Below are positions 1-11,489 of a DNA stretch of 64,000 bases, piece by piece (position 1 is the first letter of the stretch; each line of letters starts with the position of its first letter). The position numbers and the translations under genes were made by a program. The notes beneath the pieces are model-generated. The model did not search any database and was not told the DNA's origin. It saw nothing but the letters and a program-made list of their open reading frames with translations. The DNA comes from Tethya wilhelma (taxonomy: Eukaryota; Porifera; Demospongiae; Tethyida; Tethyidae), in contig CAXIPT010000031.1 in assembly GCA_964030475.1 (NCBI GenBank), forward strand, positions 135,291 to 199,290. Reading direction: 5' to 3'.

Positions 1-2
1 TG

Positions 3-1510
3 GCTGAAGGCGTTGGTCATTCATCTGGTAAAGGTGCATTTCGAGCCCTGTCACGAGGTTTTGTTCATTGGTCATCTGGTCGAATGGAGAAGCTTGAAAT
101 CAACTGTCATAACCCTGTGTTTGTCCACGTGCGATGTAGTATGAAACCTTCCATGAAAGAGGGATCTTATACTGTGTATGTTCTTTTGGAGAAAAAAGGA
201 GAACAAATGACCTGCATTTGTCGTGCTACATGCCAATGTGCAGCCGGGTATGTTAGATTTACTGATGTATATAAATATGGGTTTTTTTGGTTTGTTTTAT
301 GTCTTAATTTGTTGCCATGCAGGTTATCAGCATCTTGTACACATGTCTCGGCTCTTCTCCATGCATTAGTTGCATTATCACCTAATCAGTTTACGTGTTC
401 TCAGTCAACTATTACTTCAACAGAAATTGACGCAGAAGGCACTGAATCTCTACCTATTACATCATATCCATGTAGGTGGAAAGTACCAAAAAAAAGAAAA
501 CAATCGAATTTGAAAATGTCAGATGCAAAGTTCGTAAAACATGTGCACGACAGAACACCTAGTACCAAAAAGCGTCGAGAACTTGAAGATTTTGATCCAC
601 GGCCACAAAAATACAGAGGAACAGCTAATGCTCAACTCGCTAGTTTCCTGAAAGAAGTTCATGAACTACAAGGTACTGGACATCTGATACTGTGAAACCT
701 AGTGGTCATGAGCTACCCTCTATCCTTGAATTGGACAAGGCAGTAACAGAGTTCATGAAATGTCTTGCTGTATCTGAGGACCGGGCAAGAGAAATAGAAC
801 AGACTACTAGAGATCAACGTAATTCATCTGAATGGTTCACCGTTCGTAGATTCAGACTGACATCATCCAATTTTGGAGAAGTTTTCCATCGTCGACCTGA
901 AACTCCACCTGATGCATTAGTAATACGATTAATTGAACAGCGACAGTTCTCATCACCCGCAATTACTTGGGGTATAGAGCAAGAATCAACTGCACTCCAT
1001 GCTTATGTTCATTACCAACAGCAAAATGGACATGCAGGACTAACTGTCTCTCCAGTAGGCTTTCATGTAAACCATTTGTATCCATTTCTTGGTGCATCAC
1101 CAGATGGAGGGGTCTATGATCCATCAAATACACAAGAACCATACGGTTTTCTTGAGATCAAATGCCCATATAGTCACAGGGATGAGACTCCTGAACAGGC
1201 ATGTGAAAAAGGTGGTTTTTTTTGTGTGCTACAACAATCTAATGGTGTAAAAAAAGTACAGCTACGGACATCTCACAACTATTTTTGTCAAGTACAAGGA
1301 CAAATGGGTATCGGTTGTCGACCATGGTGTGACTTCGTTGTATATACAAACAAAGGTTTAAGTGTTGAACGTATCAAGTTTGATAATGCATTTTGAAATG
1401 ACAGTCTTTTACCGAAACTGGAACAATTTTTTACTAAATGTTTTGTACCTGAAGTAGTAAGTCCAGTACATATGTTAGGTTTACCTGTGAGAAATTTGCG
1501 AAAACAATAA
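3..1510 (+). pseudogene. SWIM zinc finger / YqaJ-type PD-(D/E)xK nuclease of a transposon, 5' partial
   Basis: The reading frame is open from base 3, so the N-terminus is outside the window; the Met at 84 is internal. A 75-base intron at 248-322 (GTATGT..GCAG) is in frame and free of stops. Removing it brings the zinc ligands together as CxCx7CxH, a SWIM finger followed by HVSALLHALVAL. After a -1 frameshift near 690 the YqaJ domain follows. Its nuclease residues are visible: GIEQE near 975, SPDG near 1100, and the EIK motif (EIKCPYS) near 1155. A TGA at 1394-1396 falls where this family usually has Trp, and the frame then continues for 37 residues to TAA at 1508. In YqaJ/lambda-exonuclease relatives this fold cuts DNA; its role in the transposon is unproven. 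Two breaks make this a pseudogene. Confidence 0.75.
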
Positions 1511-1602
1511 AATTTTATGTATATACACAATATCATGTGCCATGTATTATAATTATATCCTTTGAACAATAATATTATTGGTAATGAGAATGTAACATCT
1601 TT

Positions 1603-3360
1603 TCAATTACTGTCCGAGATGCAAGAGTCTATATCACTTTCAGAATCAATATCATTGGCTAAAGATTGAAAATAGTCCTCAACGTCTGATTCAGAATTTC
1701 CTGAAGGGGGTGGAAGAAGTGCTGGGTGGAAATTAGTTAGCCAGGCACAAACACATACTATCTGATTAACTAGACGAGACATAGAAAGAGGAAAATTTCC
1801 TTGCAAGATTGCAAACTTCTTTATCCGACCGATAGCTCGTTCTACGTGTATTCTCAGTGAGGCGATGTGACGAGTTTTCCTAATATCTTCCTGTGAAAGT
1901 TGGGGCCGACCATCCATGAATGGTGGAATGTTTAATGATATTCCTAGATCATCTAGCATATCTTTAACAGTAAATCCCCTATCGGCCATGATAGAGACTC
2001 CTTGTTTTCCTTCCAACTTTTCCAAAAATCCAGAAACACGAGTAAGTTTAACATCCGATATTGATCCCACATACATAGGAGAAACAAAGCAAATAACTCC
2101 ATTTGGTGTACAGCCAATAAGTATTTTACCGGTGTTGTGACTCTTGTAACTACTCCAAGTAGATGATTGCAGATGAAGATCACTTGGAGTTTCTAGAAAC
2201 ACTTCACTGGCATCAATGATGGCATAAGTTGTTTGATACTTTTGATGAAAACTATGTGGTAATGTAGCAGTCACCTGGTCTACATCCGGCATCCAGTTAA
2301 TTTCCTTTAGGTGTTGGTAAAGGAAACAAACCCAAGTGGCTATGTAGCGTGATACAAGTGATTCAGATATATCAAAAAGATATCCAAATTCCGATGGTTC
2401 AATTTCAGTTTAATTAATGTCAAAAAAAAACTGATTTATAGGATTGAGTTTTCTCAGACGCTGACGCAAGCCTGCTGATTCCTTATCTCCCCAGTATGTT
2501 AGTTCATTAACAGCTGGACCTAAAAATTTGAAGAATTCCATAAATGTGCTGTAAGTATGAAATCCCGTGTAGAGTTTTATCATTTTGTCATTACCAGCTA
2601 AGTTCTCCACTGGAAATAAAGGGACATTATTGTCAACCCTTGATTCAGCCATTGTTCTCAGTTTTTTATTTTCAGCTTCTAAATACTCAATCCGAGCCAG
2701 AAGAGCTTTATTTACTACAATATTTGTATCGGATCCAGTAGTGTTGCTTGAAACAGACGAATATCTACCTGACAAGCCACTTAGTTCTGAAACACTGTCA
2801 TCAGTTGGCAGTTCATGAACTAGGTAATTAGATTCTAGTTGCTCACCAATACTGGCAACCATGACAGGAGGTGGCTGGATCACTTCATGATCTTCTTGTT
2901 GATCTGTTTGAGAAGACATACTCACAGTATCTTCTTCTCGAGTAGCTTGGCACTCTGGAGGATTTAAGCCCACTGGAGACAGGGGTGTGACTGAGCGACT
3001 ACTACTGCCACTTTGTAGACTAAGTCTTCTCTTAGCTCTCCTAGCTCTGTCTGTCCAGTTCTTTTTGGGGGATGCAAATCTCTTTCCAATGTTCAACTGA
3101 GGATCCTTTGTACCATCTCCATCTGGGAAATGTCTGCTACAAACTCTATGGTAATCTTTCAACTCTTCTTCTGTGAGTTGAAGGGCCTTCAACCAACGTT
3201 CTTTTTTTCCTTGTGCTTTTGGAAAACGATGTAAAGACACACTCTTGTCTTTGTGTTTAGTATTCTTACAAATTATACACTGGTTACCTGGCATTGCTGT
3301 CCCAGTTCTACTCGCAAAACTACAAACGCTATGGCTTTCATTTTTTTTTAATACAACCAC
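1603..3360 (-). pseudogene. THAP-domain DDE transposase (DDE_Tnp_4 type), ISL2EU partner gene
   Basis: The likely start is the Met at 3294, where MPGNQCIICKN opens a C2CH THAP finger (CxxC, then Trp, then CSRHF). A Ser-rich linker and a short coiled coil (ALLARIEYLEAENKKLRT) follow. The middle part (NQFF near 2430, then FGYLFDISESLVSRYI near 2370-2390) matches the helical region that precedes the catalytic core in DDE_Tnp_4 proteins. The core from 2292 to 1603 shows IDASEVF, the GCTPNG segment, ADRGFTV and HVERAIGRIK. A TAA at 2410-2412 interrupts the frame. A run of nine A (2422-2430) and a second shift a few codons later explain why the sequence leaves and re-enters the frame. THAP binds the element ends; the DDE core would cut them. 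This copy is inactive as read. Confidence 0.75.
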
Positions 3361-3564
3361 GAGATGTTGAAGTTTTTCATAGTATTGCTTAAATAGAATA
3401 TACGGTTATATATCTTCCAATACATTAGCTCAAACATCGTGAATTATGTATTGATGTATATGAGAGATCAGTCACCGGATGTACTCCAGACGTTAATGAA
3501 GCTCATTTGCAATAATTGCATTCTTGAGATCCTACGCTAAACTTGTCTATTCGAATTTTCTAGA

Positions 3565-4020
3565 AGCTAATGAATTATGCATGAGTGTAGATGGCGGCCA
3601 TATGGAGGAGGTGCTTTTCGCCTTGTATCTAGCTACTCAATGAGAGGCGCTAAAAACCGATGGCAAAAGCGACTCTCTCGGAAGAAACCAAGTTCATTCG
3701 TTTAAGAATCAGCTTCTAAAAGTGAATAGTCTCTGAGAAAACTCGAGCCAAGATAGAAGAAGAAGAAGAATAAGAAGAAGATGGAGAAATTTGGAGGTTT
3801 GGCATGTTTGTGTTTGTTACTTTAGCGATGGTTTTAGGCCATGTTTTTGGGCTCATTAGAAAGAGAAAGAGCTAAATAGTAGCTTAAGAAGCTTTAGTAC
3901 TAAGCGCTTAGTTTTTGCAGAGTTATTCGCATGAATATTTGTATTGCGCTAATAGGCCATCCGTGCCATTCCTGTGTACCCAGTACTACCGTACTGGGAA
4001 TACACACATCACCACCCAGA
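3565..4020 (+). repeat. Dispersed repeat R1, copy 1
   Basis: About 450 bases that recur in reverse orientation at 10553-10965 and 12408-12910, with a tail fragment at 6375-6595. Shared landmarks are a purine-rich AAGAAGAAGAAG stretch, GGTTTTAGGCCATG, and a short palindrome built on CCCAGTAC/GTACTGGG at one end. No ORF. I see no other gene in 3361-5160. Confidence 0.7.
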
Positions 4021-4154
4021 TAATTCCCCATGGAAAGCAGCAAATCAAGTATATGGAAGTAGTTTGAGGCAGCTACTTTGTCATTGGCTCATTAACAGGT
4101 ATTATACTATGATAAGAATATAGCTATAATTATATATAAGCTGCACTAATATTT

Positions 4155-4515
4155 GTGAGGCTCTCCGGTCGTTTGGGAAATTATTGTTTTTAGAGTAAAA
4201 TTCGGTTTTAGTTTATTCCTCATTTTTGCGTAATTTTTTTTACTGCACAGATGCATTGCACTACATCTCGGCATGCAAAATTTGAGGGGTGAAGCTGGCT
4301 TCTTTTGCATAGACATTGACTGTTTTGTTAGCCCTATTCATTTTTATTTAGTTTCTAACACAGAGAACTGTTGCTATGCTGGGTAACAGACCGTAGCGAA
4401 TATTTATGAGCTAGGCAGCTTGCACTAAAAACGAATTGTTATTCGATGTTCTTGGTGTTATATAAGCTGACTGATCTCAGAATTTTGCTACAGCACATGG
4501 ACAGAAAGGTAAGCT
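4155..4515 (+). repeat. Fragment of the GTGACC-TIR element family
   Basis: The stretch TTTGGGAAATTATTGTTTTT through AAATTTGAGGGGTG and AACAGACCGTAGCGAATATT is shared with the elements at 37069-37970 and 37967-41261. It is a terminal part of that MITE-like family without a recognisable complete copy. Confidence 0.6.
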
Positions 4516-4548
4516 AAAGCTTTACAAGTAGTAATTTTTTTTTTAAAA

Positions 4549-4870
4549 AGTAGTGTAGGAATGGGCAGTGCGGTTAAAAGCATTGGAACAAGCCATGTCT
4601 CAATTTCGGCACATGACTACTTCATTTTTGATGATTTATTCTTAATCCGAATTCTCAGTGTTATTAATGCAATGATCTCTACTACTAAAGTACCATAGGT
4701 TATTGTTACATTGGTTTAAATTCCTATTATTCAGTTAGCTGAGTGAACCATAGCAAGACAGGCAACTTAAGAGTTGGGCATAAACAAAGAAGTAGTCATG
4801 TGCCGAAACTGAGACATGGCTTGTTCCAATGCTTTTTACTGCACAGCTCATTCCTACGTATACACTACTT
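4549..4870. repeat. Foldback (hairpin) element
   Basis: Two arms of about 75-80 bases, at 4549-4625 and 4785-4870, are near-perfect reverse complements; both contain AAGCATTGGAACAAGCCATG or its complement. The spacer is about 160 bases. No coding capacity. Confidence 0.75.
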
Positions 4871-5257
4871 ATTTTTAAAATTTTTACTACTTGTTCATTC
4901 ACTTTTTTCAACACTACAGTGTGATTACTATCATAGGCCGGTTAGTCCGTACAAAAGCTGGAGTATTGTATTTCGAGGAATTTTATTATGCTGGAAGAGG
5001 CTAATGCATATGNGTAAGCGTATACGCGACCACGACAACAAACAGACAAGGGTTCTAATAACTTCTTATTTCAGTGTAGCACACAACAACTCAACATTTC
5101 TGTTAACAACTCATCTCTACATGTACGCAGACTGATTAATTACTGTCCAAGTTCAAAGTACAACAATGTTCATTACATCTCCCCGTCCCTATTGTGAGGA
5201 CGTCCTCGGCCGCAGTCGCTCGGACCAAACAGTTGGGATCTTGAGGGACTTCTCTCC

Positions 5258-6360
5258 TTATTTCTGAGAGGCTTTAGACTTCCTCGGAGGCCAGTACTCA
5301 TCAGGAATTTCCTCAGGGCAACGTCGCACTCGGTCTAGCGCCACTCGAATTGGCTCAGCTCCTGGTTTGTCAATGGGCTGCACCACCACACCATTCTCCA
5401 CAACTTCCTTAATGCGGAAGGGTCCGTGGTAGGCTCTGGCAAACTTGTACGCCTTCCCCTGCTTAGCAGCAGGCATAAAAACAAACACTCTCTCTCCAGG
5501 CTTGAACGTCATGGGTCTTGCGTGACGGTCATGAACTGTTTTCTGCTTCTCTTGTGCTTGTGTTACATGTGAGCGGGCGAGATCCCAAGCATCTGACATG
5601 TGAACAGTCAACTGACTCTTGTAATTGTCTATGTCAGTGAGGTCCCGATCAGGAGGGGGGTTGATAACGGCATCAGTGGGAAGAGTTGGGTCTGTCCCGT
5701 AAAGCAAATAGAAAGGTGACTCTTTGGTTGAGTCCTGTAGACTGGATCAGTAGGCAAACAACACATAGGGCAAACGAACATCCCAGTTCTTCCCATCTTG
5801 CTCTACTGTTTTGGCCAGCATACTGGTTAGGGTCCTGTTGAAGCATTCGACTAAGCCATCTGTTTGAGGATGATAGGCCGTCGTGTTCAACTTGTGTATT
5901 CCAAGTAGCTGGTACACATCACTCATTACTTTTGACAGGAAAGCTGTTCCACGATCAGAGAGTAGTTCTTTGGGTACTCCATGGCGAGGAATGATTTGCT
6001 CCACCAGCAACCTAACGATAGTGAGAGTAGTCTGATCATGAGTAGGGAATACTTCTGGCCATTTGGTGAGATAATCCACAAAGACAACAGCATAGCGATT
6101 TCCTCCACTAGACTTGCGGAACTGAATCACATTTACGCCCACTCTGTCGAATGGGCCACCCACTGGTATGGGCGACAACAGGGGTTTAACAGCTCGACCA
6201 GGACGATAGGTAGCACAGGTAGTACATCCACTGCACCACCTCTTGATGTCACTACGCATTCGGTCCCACCAGTAGTGTTTACTCAATTGACTGTGCAACT
6301 TCGCCTCTCGCAAATGAGCACCATAAGGTCCACCATGAGCATCATCGAACAACTTCTTCC
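5258..6360 (-). pseudogene. Ty3/Gypsy integrase and GPY/F tail, truncated remnant (element C)
   Basis: Reading down from 6352 there is an H2C2 zinc module (H, H, then CSGC and CTTC), the integrase core and, after an in-frame TGA at 5747-5749, a chromodomain-less tail with a GPF motif (YHGPFRIKEVV). The second and third core residues are present (SDRG; HPQTDGLVE), but the first catalytic Asp position reads Asn (DRVGVNVIQF). Gag, protease, reverse transcriptase and RNase H are missing: the element is cut near 6370, where an R1 fragment begins. Just beyond the stop a polypurine-like tract and a TG near 5180 may mark the start of the 3' LTR. Dead copy. Confidence 0.85.
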
Positions 6361-6374
6361 TCAGGGAGGATGGA

Positions 6375-6595
6375 GGAATTAGTCAAAGTGACTTGTCCTT
6401 CTCAATGTGGTATAAGATCCGATTCATTTCTACGCTCATGCATAATTCATTAGCTACTGGAAAATTTCCAATTGACGACCCTTTCCAGATATAAGTGTGC
6501 GTTATTTGGAATCTGAATATTCGCTGCCTGCCTGCTTTACCTGAAGATTTCTGGTTGTGCTGAGCTCTCTGTAATCTTTCAGTCTTCAATATTTA
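6375..6595 (-). repeat. R1 repeat tail fragment
   Basis: Shares TTGACGACCCTTTCC and AAGTGTGCGTTATTTGGAAT with the end of the R1 copy at 12830-12910. It abuts the truncated Gypsy integrase on one side and the single-N gap at 6600 on the other. Confidence 0.6.
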
Positions 6596-6649
6596 GGAGN
6601 ACCCTCTAACAGTATTCTCTCTCACACACACATTTCACTCTTTATAGTC

Positions 6650-7735
6650 CAAGAACCAACACTTGTAAAATGTGCAATGAATTCAAGATCAAGGTTGATG
6701 TTGAAAAAGACCCTTGTGAACATCAACAGCTTGTTTAGACTGGAACGTACACAAGATTCAAGCAGAGAACGGGTATCAGAAGTTAAGAGAAGATTCGGCT
6801 GTTGCCAAGTCATCAAGCAACATGGAAATGCTCACTTTTGATCTACAACAGGCCCTCCCTACCCCAATGCTTAAAATTGGGGTCGTGTTTTACAAATGCC
6901 AACTTAGGGCATACAATTTGGGCATTCATGACTACAAGAGAGATCGTGGTATAATGAACATGTGGCATGATGGCATTGCCTCAAGGGGATCTCCTGAAAT
7001 TGGTTCTTGCTTGCTTCACCACATCAGCAACATGGATTCAGGTGCTACTTAGCTCACTCTATGCATCTGTGCAGTAATTCTTGTGGTGGCCAGAATAGAA
7101 ATATACATATGATCTGTATGTGTTACATGTAGTGGCTAACTCAGCCTACTCCATTGAGGTAGTTGACTACAAATTCATGGTCTCCGGGCACTCTTATTTA
7201 CCAAACGACTGGACTTTGGTAGCATAGAGACTGAAAAGCGTCGGAGATCTCAAGTTTATTTACCATTCACCTGAAGAATGGTATCAACTGGTAAAGGAGA
7301 GCCGATTGTCCAATCCATTTTCCGTCAAACAGGATGATTTTCTGAATATCAAAGAGACTCTCATAGTGAACCAGAAAATGACCGTCAATAAACAAAAAGT
7401 TGACTGGTTTGTCGATGAGGTGGATACGACTTACACAAGACAAACCACTTTCGTTCCAGTAGCGTTACAGATTGAATGAATTGGAGGGCTGGAAATGTGT
7501 TGATTTGAAGAGGAAACGAAAGGGTAGACCAGTTGATTTGGGCCAAGTAAAGCTTTTACTCCTCTATTCAAGCCCAAGACCAATCAAGAAAGCAAACATG
7601 GATGACCTTGTTTTCTTGCTTTTTTTTGTCCCACCGCACTACCACCCATTATTCTACATGGTCATGGCTCTGATGATGAACACAGTGATGAAGAAGATAG
7701 TGCAGATAAAAGTGAAGATAGTGACTGACTGAATA
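6650..7735 (+). pseudogene. Decayed transposase-like gene of an invertebrate-wide repeat family
   Basis: The clearest segment is MLTFDLQQALPTP to ASRGSPEIGSCLL (6825-7010). In another frame follow SNSCGGQNRNI (about 7068-7100) and FMVSGHSYLPND (about 7170-7205), and later an acidic tail near 7660-7735. From memory, this order of motifs belongs to a multicopy protein family found in many invertebrate genomes, in which a TFDLQ Asp and an SDxCGGQNRN Asp look like RNase-H-fold catalytic positions. I cannot name the superfamily. Here the second Asp reads Asn, and at least three stops or frame changes separate the motifs, so the gene is non-functional. Confidence is moderate for the family and low for the function. 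Confidence 0.5.
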
Positions 7736-8448
7736 AATTTTATTCACTGTTTTAAGTTATTAATGTTTATTGTGAACAACAAATAATGTATCTCATTGTG
7801 TACACTTTCAAAGGTGTACACTAGTAACTTCTAGCTTATGGGGCTTCCTGTGTGTTGCTAGATCTAGAATGTGCTAACTTCAAACTTTATATCTCAATTG
7901 CAAGGTTAGACCACTCAGGTTCTGAACCCTTCTTATAAACAGTAACATTATTAACAGAATTATTAACATAGCATAACCTACACAAGGTTGCAATTGAGAT
8001 ATAACGATTTCAAGTTAACACGTTATAGTTAAATCTAACAACATAGTCCTCAGGTGTATCTCAAAATGAATCAGTGTAATGTTACAGCACGTCCACGAAG
8101 TCCTACCGGTATATTTACAGCTGAACTTACCACTCAGGAGAAGGTGAATCTCTGCCGTAAGATGTTCAAAATAAACAAGAAAGACTTTCAAAATGATCTC
8201 ACTCCCACACCCACAAAGGAGTGGAGGGATACGTGTGCTCTTCATCTCCATACGACTAAAATTAAACTAACAGACAACATATTTTTTCTGGCGTTACTAC
8301 CTCGAGACTCGTATTTCTCACTGCTCAAAATTTATGAGAAATATGAGAAGCCACAATGTCCATGATCATTGTTTCGAGGACTTCGTGGGTTGTCCCCATC
8401 CACTGTGGAGATATTGTTGAAGAAAATATAACACTCATTGTACATAAG
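7736..8448. other. Non-coding stretch
   Basis: AT-rich. It contains one open frame (8054-8365) with no recognisable domain and a short inverted repeat (CCACGAAGTCCT near 8092, complement near 8377). No gene that I can support. Confidence 0.5.
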
Positions 8449-8452
8449 GTTT

Positions 8453-8557
8453 AGCCTCGTCCCCAGGCCCTCTGCGTGCTACTATTGTTGATTTATTACG
8501 TTGACGATCCTTACCAGATGATTTTATTTAAGCACGCAGAGGGCCTGGGAAACGAGG
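8453..8557. repeat. Short MITE with AGCCTCGTYCCCAGGC-type ends
   Basis: AGCCTCGTCCCCAGGCCCTC at the left end is mirrored by the complement (GAGGGCCTGGGAAACGAGG) at the right end, about 25 bases each. Related ends occur near 23276, 23780-24122, 27267 and 29644, so this is a dispersed family. Confidence 0.7.
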
Positions 8558-9063
8558 GTAGACGCATGGTAGACAAGTGATTTTGCGCGTGGGCAGGACT
8601 GCTTAGACTGCCCACGTATTTTGCACATGACATCATCAGTTTGTGAATATTTTTGTGAGCCAATGCTGCGCGCTAGCGCTTTAGCCTGGAGCTAGACTAC
8701 AAGCGCAGCCAATCTGAGCTTGAAGGCCAGATGACAGAAGTCAAAAGATCAAGACCAGACAAAACAGCCAAGTAAACATAAATTTGGACTTAGTTTGACC
8801 TTAGATATGAGTGATATGTCCAGATATCGGTTCTTTTTGCTCAAACTTTCTTGCTGCTTTGAGACATTTTGGCAGGTATTGCCTAGCGCAGTACTGTGCT
8901 ACTCTGACAAAAAACGCTGCTCTTTTGTCTTGCTTCGCGGGCTTGTGCACAAGAAAAAATCTTCAAGTCTTGCTTGCGGTTAGGCCGCCTACGCTACAAG
9001 TTTTCTGATGTCATTCACGTGATTTCGTTCACCAGGCCAGGCCTCAGAGGAGGTCCGACATCC

Positions 9064-9317
9064 GCGGGTTAATTGCAAGTCCTCGGTGATCACGTGATAT
9101 TATTTCCGGGTCTCCATACTTGCACGCGCACATATCTAAGCTTTTTGCCATTTCCAAAGGGTTGTCTTGCCCTCTAAGCAGCTTATCTAGCGAAGTAATA
9201 AGAAAGAGAACAAAACTTAGCTTATTACCAAGCAGTAGGGTCTGATTTCAAGACCAGGAAACGTGAGTCACGTGATGTGTTAATTTAGAAATGGTCTGCA
9301 ATATGCAATTAACCCGC
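9064..9317. repeat. MITE with GCGGGTTAATTGCA terminal inverted repeats
   Basis: A 14-base perfect terminal inverted repeat brackets 254 bases that contain several CACGTGA motifs. A SINE-like repeat begins immediately to the right. Confidence 0.6.
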
Positions 9318-9512
9318 TCTGCCTAGGAGTTAACTCAGCTCTACCCCAAAAAATGAGGAGGTGAATTTCACCTGCATCCTTCGGAGGGGATGTAAAGCCG
9401 TCGGTCCCGGGGGACCTGCGTTCATTAGCCCTAGGCTATTTGCAGGCCCTCGTTAGCCACAATTGTGGTAAACCCGAAGGGGTACTTAAAAAAAAAACAA
9501 AAAAAAAACACC
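9316..9512 (+). repeat. SINE-like repeat, copy 1
   Basis: Shares about 170 bases with 10190-10370 (GCTCTGCCTAGGAGTTAACT through GCCACAATTGTGGTAAACCC). Both copies end in an A-rich tail, as a retroposed element would. Copy 2 carries a GTGGCCTGGTGG stretch upstream that resembles a tRNA A box, but I see no convincing B box. Confidence 0.5.
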
Positions 9513-10141
9513 CTGCCACGCCCATTGTGCTAATTCTTTTTTTGTTCAGAAGAACTTGCTGCTACGAAATATTTGTTTTTTTGACCCAGAAATTTGACTA
9601 CTAGTTCATATTTTGTCACTTCACAAAATTCAGCTTGGAAAATTTGTCCTGCATTAATTACTTAAAAAAAATTACAATGCGAATGCTTAATTAGGTACAA
9701 AATGCACATTTTTGGTAGTTTTTTCTAATTTACAGCCATACTGTTTTTACAGGATAAACTTTCCAGTTGGTGAATTGTTTAATAATAAATTCTCTTTGAT
9801 ATAATACTAAAAATTTTTTGATAAAAACCTTTTTTCGTAGCAGCAAACTAGAAAAACTACAATATTTTAGCCTCAAATTGAAATGGCCATATATGGAAAA
9901 CAGATGTTTCCATGACAACTATTCAATGTGTGTATTTATCCATGTATGCTGAATCTAAATATGAAATAAAATTATTCCCAACAGAGCTTAGTATTAAATA
10001 CTAGTCAAAACCCTGAACTCACTTTTAGCAAATTTAGATCAAGAAAAAACATGATACCTGCCTTAACTACACTGAGCATGAAGAGTTCGCTCTTAGAGAA
10101 CTCAATAACCTTTGTAAAGAACTGAAGAAGAATGCTGGAAA

Positions 10142-10372
10142 GACGACTTTTGGGGTGGCCTGGTGGTGGCTTGTTCGCCATTTGAGCTCTGCCTAGGAGT
10201 TAACTCAGCTCTACCCCAAAAAATGAGGAGGTGAATCTCACCACATCCTTCAGAGGAGATGTAAAGCCATCGGTCCCGGGGGACCTATGTTCATAGCCCT
10301 AGGCTATTTGCAGGCCCTCGTTAGCCACAATTGTGGTAAACCCGAAGGGACACTTTAAAAAAACAACAGTAT
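10142..10372 (+). repeat. SINE-like repeat, copy 2
   Basis: Second copy of the repeat at 9316-9512, a few percent diverged and with the same A-rich 3' end. It has about 45 extra bases on the 5' side, including GGGGTGGCCTGGTGGTGGC. Confidence 0.5.
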
Positions 10373-10552
10373 GATAGCTAACTAGCTAACCATACTACTG
10401 AATTGGTTTTTTTTTTGTTTTTTTTTATTGTGAATGTGTTATTTCTCAGTTGAGTCTTGTTGAAAACATCATTGTAGCTACATAGTCCTGGTACAATACT
10501 ACTACAATAAAAAAAATTGCTCTCTTCTATTGCCTGGAATATTTCCAATATT

Positions 10553-10965
10553 CCCAGTATGGTAGTACTGGGTACATAGAAATGGCACGGATGGCCCATT
10601 AGCGTAATAAAGCTCTGGAAAAACTGAGTGCTTGGCCCTAAAAGGCTCTTTAAGCTACTCTTTAGCGCTTACCTTTCTAATGAGCCCTAAAACATGACCT
10701 AAAACCATTGCCTAAAGTACCAAACTGCCAAATATGCCAAACCTCCAATTTTCTCCATCTTCTTCTTATTCTCTTCTATCTTAGCTCAACTTTTCTCAGA
10801 GACTATTCACTTTTAGAAGCTAATTCTTGTATGAACAAACTTGGTTTCTTAGGGGACAGTCGCTTTTGCCATCATTTTTTGTGTCTCTCATTGAGTAACC
10901 AGATACTAGGCGAGAAGCGCCTTCTCCATATGGCACTGCCATCAATTTCTAAATTATGCATTATT
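10553..10965 (-). repeat. Dispersed repeat R1, copy 2
   Basis: Reverse-complement copy of 3565-4020, beginning with the CCCAGTATGGTAGTACTGGG palindrome. The overlapping open frame at 10708-11019 is a by-product of the repeat. Confidence 0.7.
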
Positions 10966-11259
10966 CATAAGCTGGCTAGCCTAATGACCTTTTCCATGTT
11001 TAAGTGCGCAGTGCCCTAAGTTTTGTCCTATCCTGTCGTTCTCTGTGTTAAGTTCTTCAGTAGGAAAGTTTACAAGACACAAATATAATGGACATAAATC
11101 ACGTTCAGCCTGGGGGTTGAGAGTTTCAGCTGTCTGAAAGGCACAACTGTACTGTAGGGCTGTTGGCAAGTTCTCTGCTAAGGCTAAAGACTAAATTCCA
11201 CTGATATTGTAAACAATTATTCAAAAAAATAAAACAAACAAGAACAAAAAATATCAGAA

Positions 11260-11482
11260 ATGTAATGCAAACATAGGAATGACCAAATTGTAAAAAGTCA
11301 GCAAACAAGATAGGAATGGTTGTCAGATTAAGCGAGTTCATTCCTGTGTCTACAATGTCATTGAGCTCAGTAAGAATATGAACATTAGGTGACACAGTGA
11401 AATGAACTCACTCTATCTGATGACCATTACTATCTTGTTTGCTCACTTTTTACGATTTGGCCATTCCTATGTTTGCATTGTA
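11260..11482. repeat. Foldback element, family F, copy 1
   Basis: Arms of about 85-95 bases are reverse complements; landmarks are CATAGGAATG and AGCAAACAAGATAGGAATGG. The same hairpin family is at 13019-13247, 32612-32883 and 33090-33343. Confidence 0.75.
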
Positions 11483-11489
11483 CTTGTTT

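Larger units (their letters stand above)
1..3400. mobile_element. ISL2EU-like two-gene DNA transposon, left end outside window
   Basis: Two convergent genes lie side by side: a SWIM plus YqaJ nuclease-like protein on the plus strand and a THAP plus DDE transposase on the minus strand, with their 3' ends only about 90 bases apart. As I recall it, this pairing is the hallmark of the ISL2EU superfamily of eukaryotic cut-and-paste elements, where the transposase is accompanied by a YqaJ/RecB-like nuclease. The left terminus is beyond the window and I could not recognise a right terminal inverted repeat, so the right boundary is approximate. Both genes are broken, so this copy looks dead. Confidence 0.7.

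Noticed and set aside
4743..5135. 130-codon ORF
   Set aside because: It starts in the foldback element and crosses an N; no domain.
9316..10372. tRNA gene within the SINE-like repeat
   Set aside because: An A-box-like stretch is present in one copy, but no B box and no cloverleaf could be drawn.
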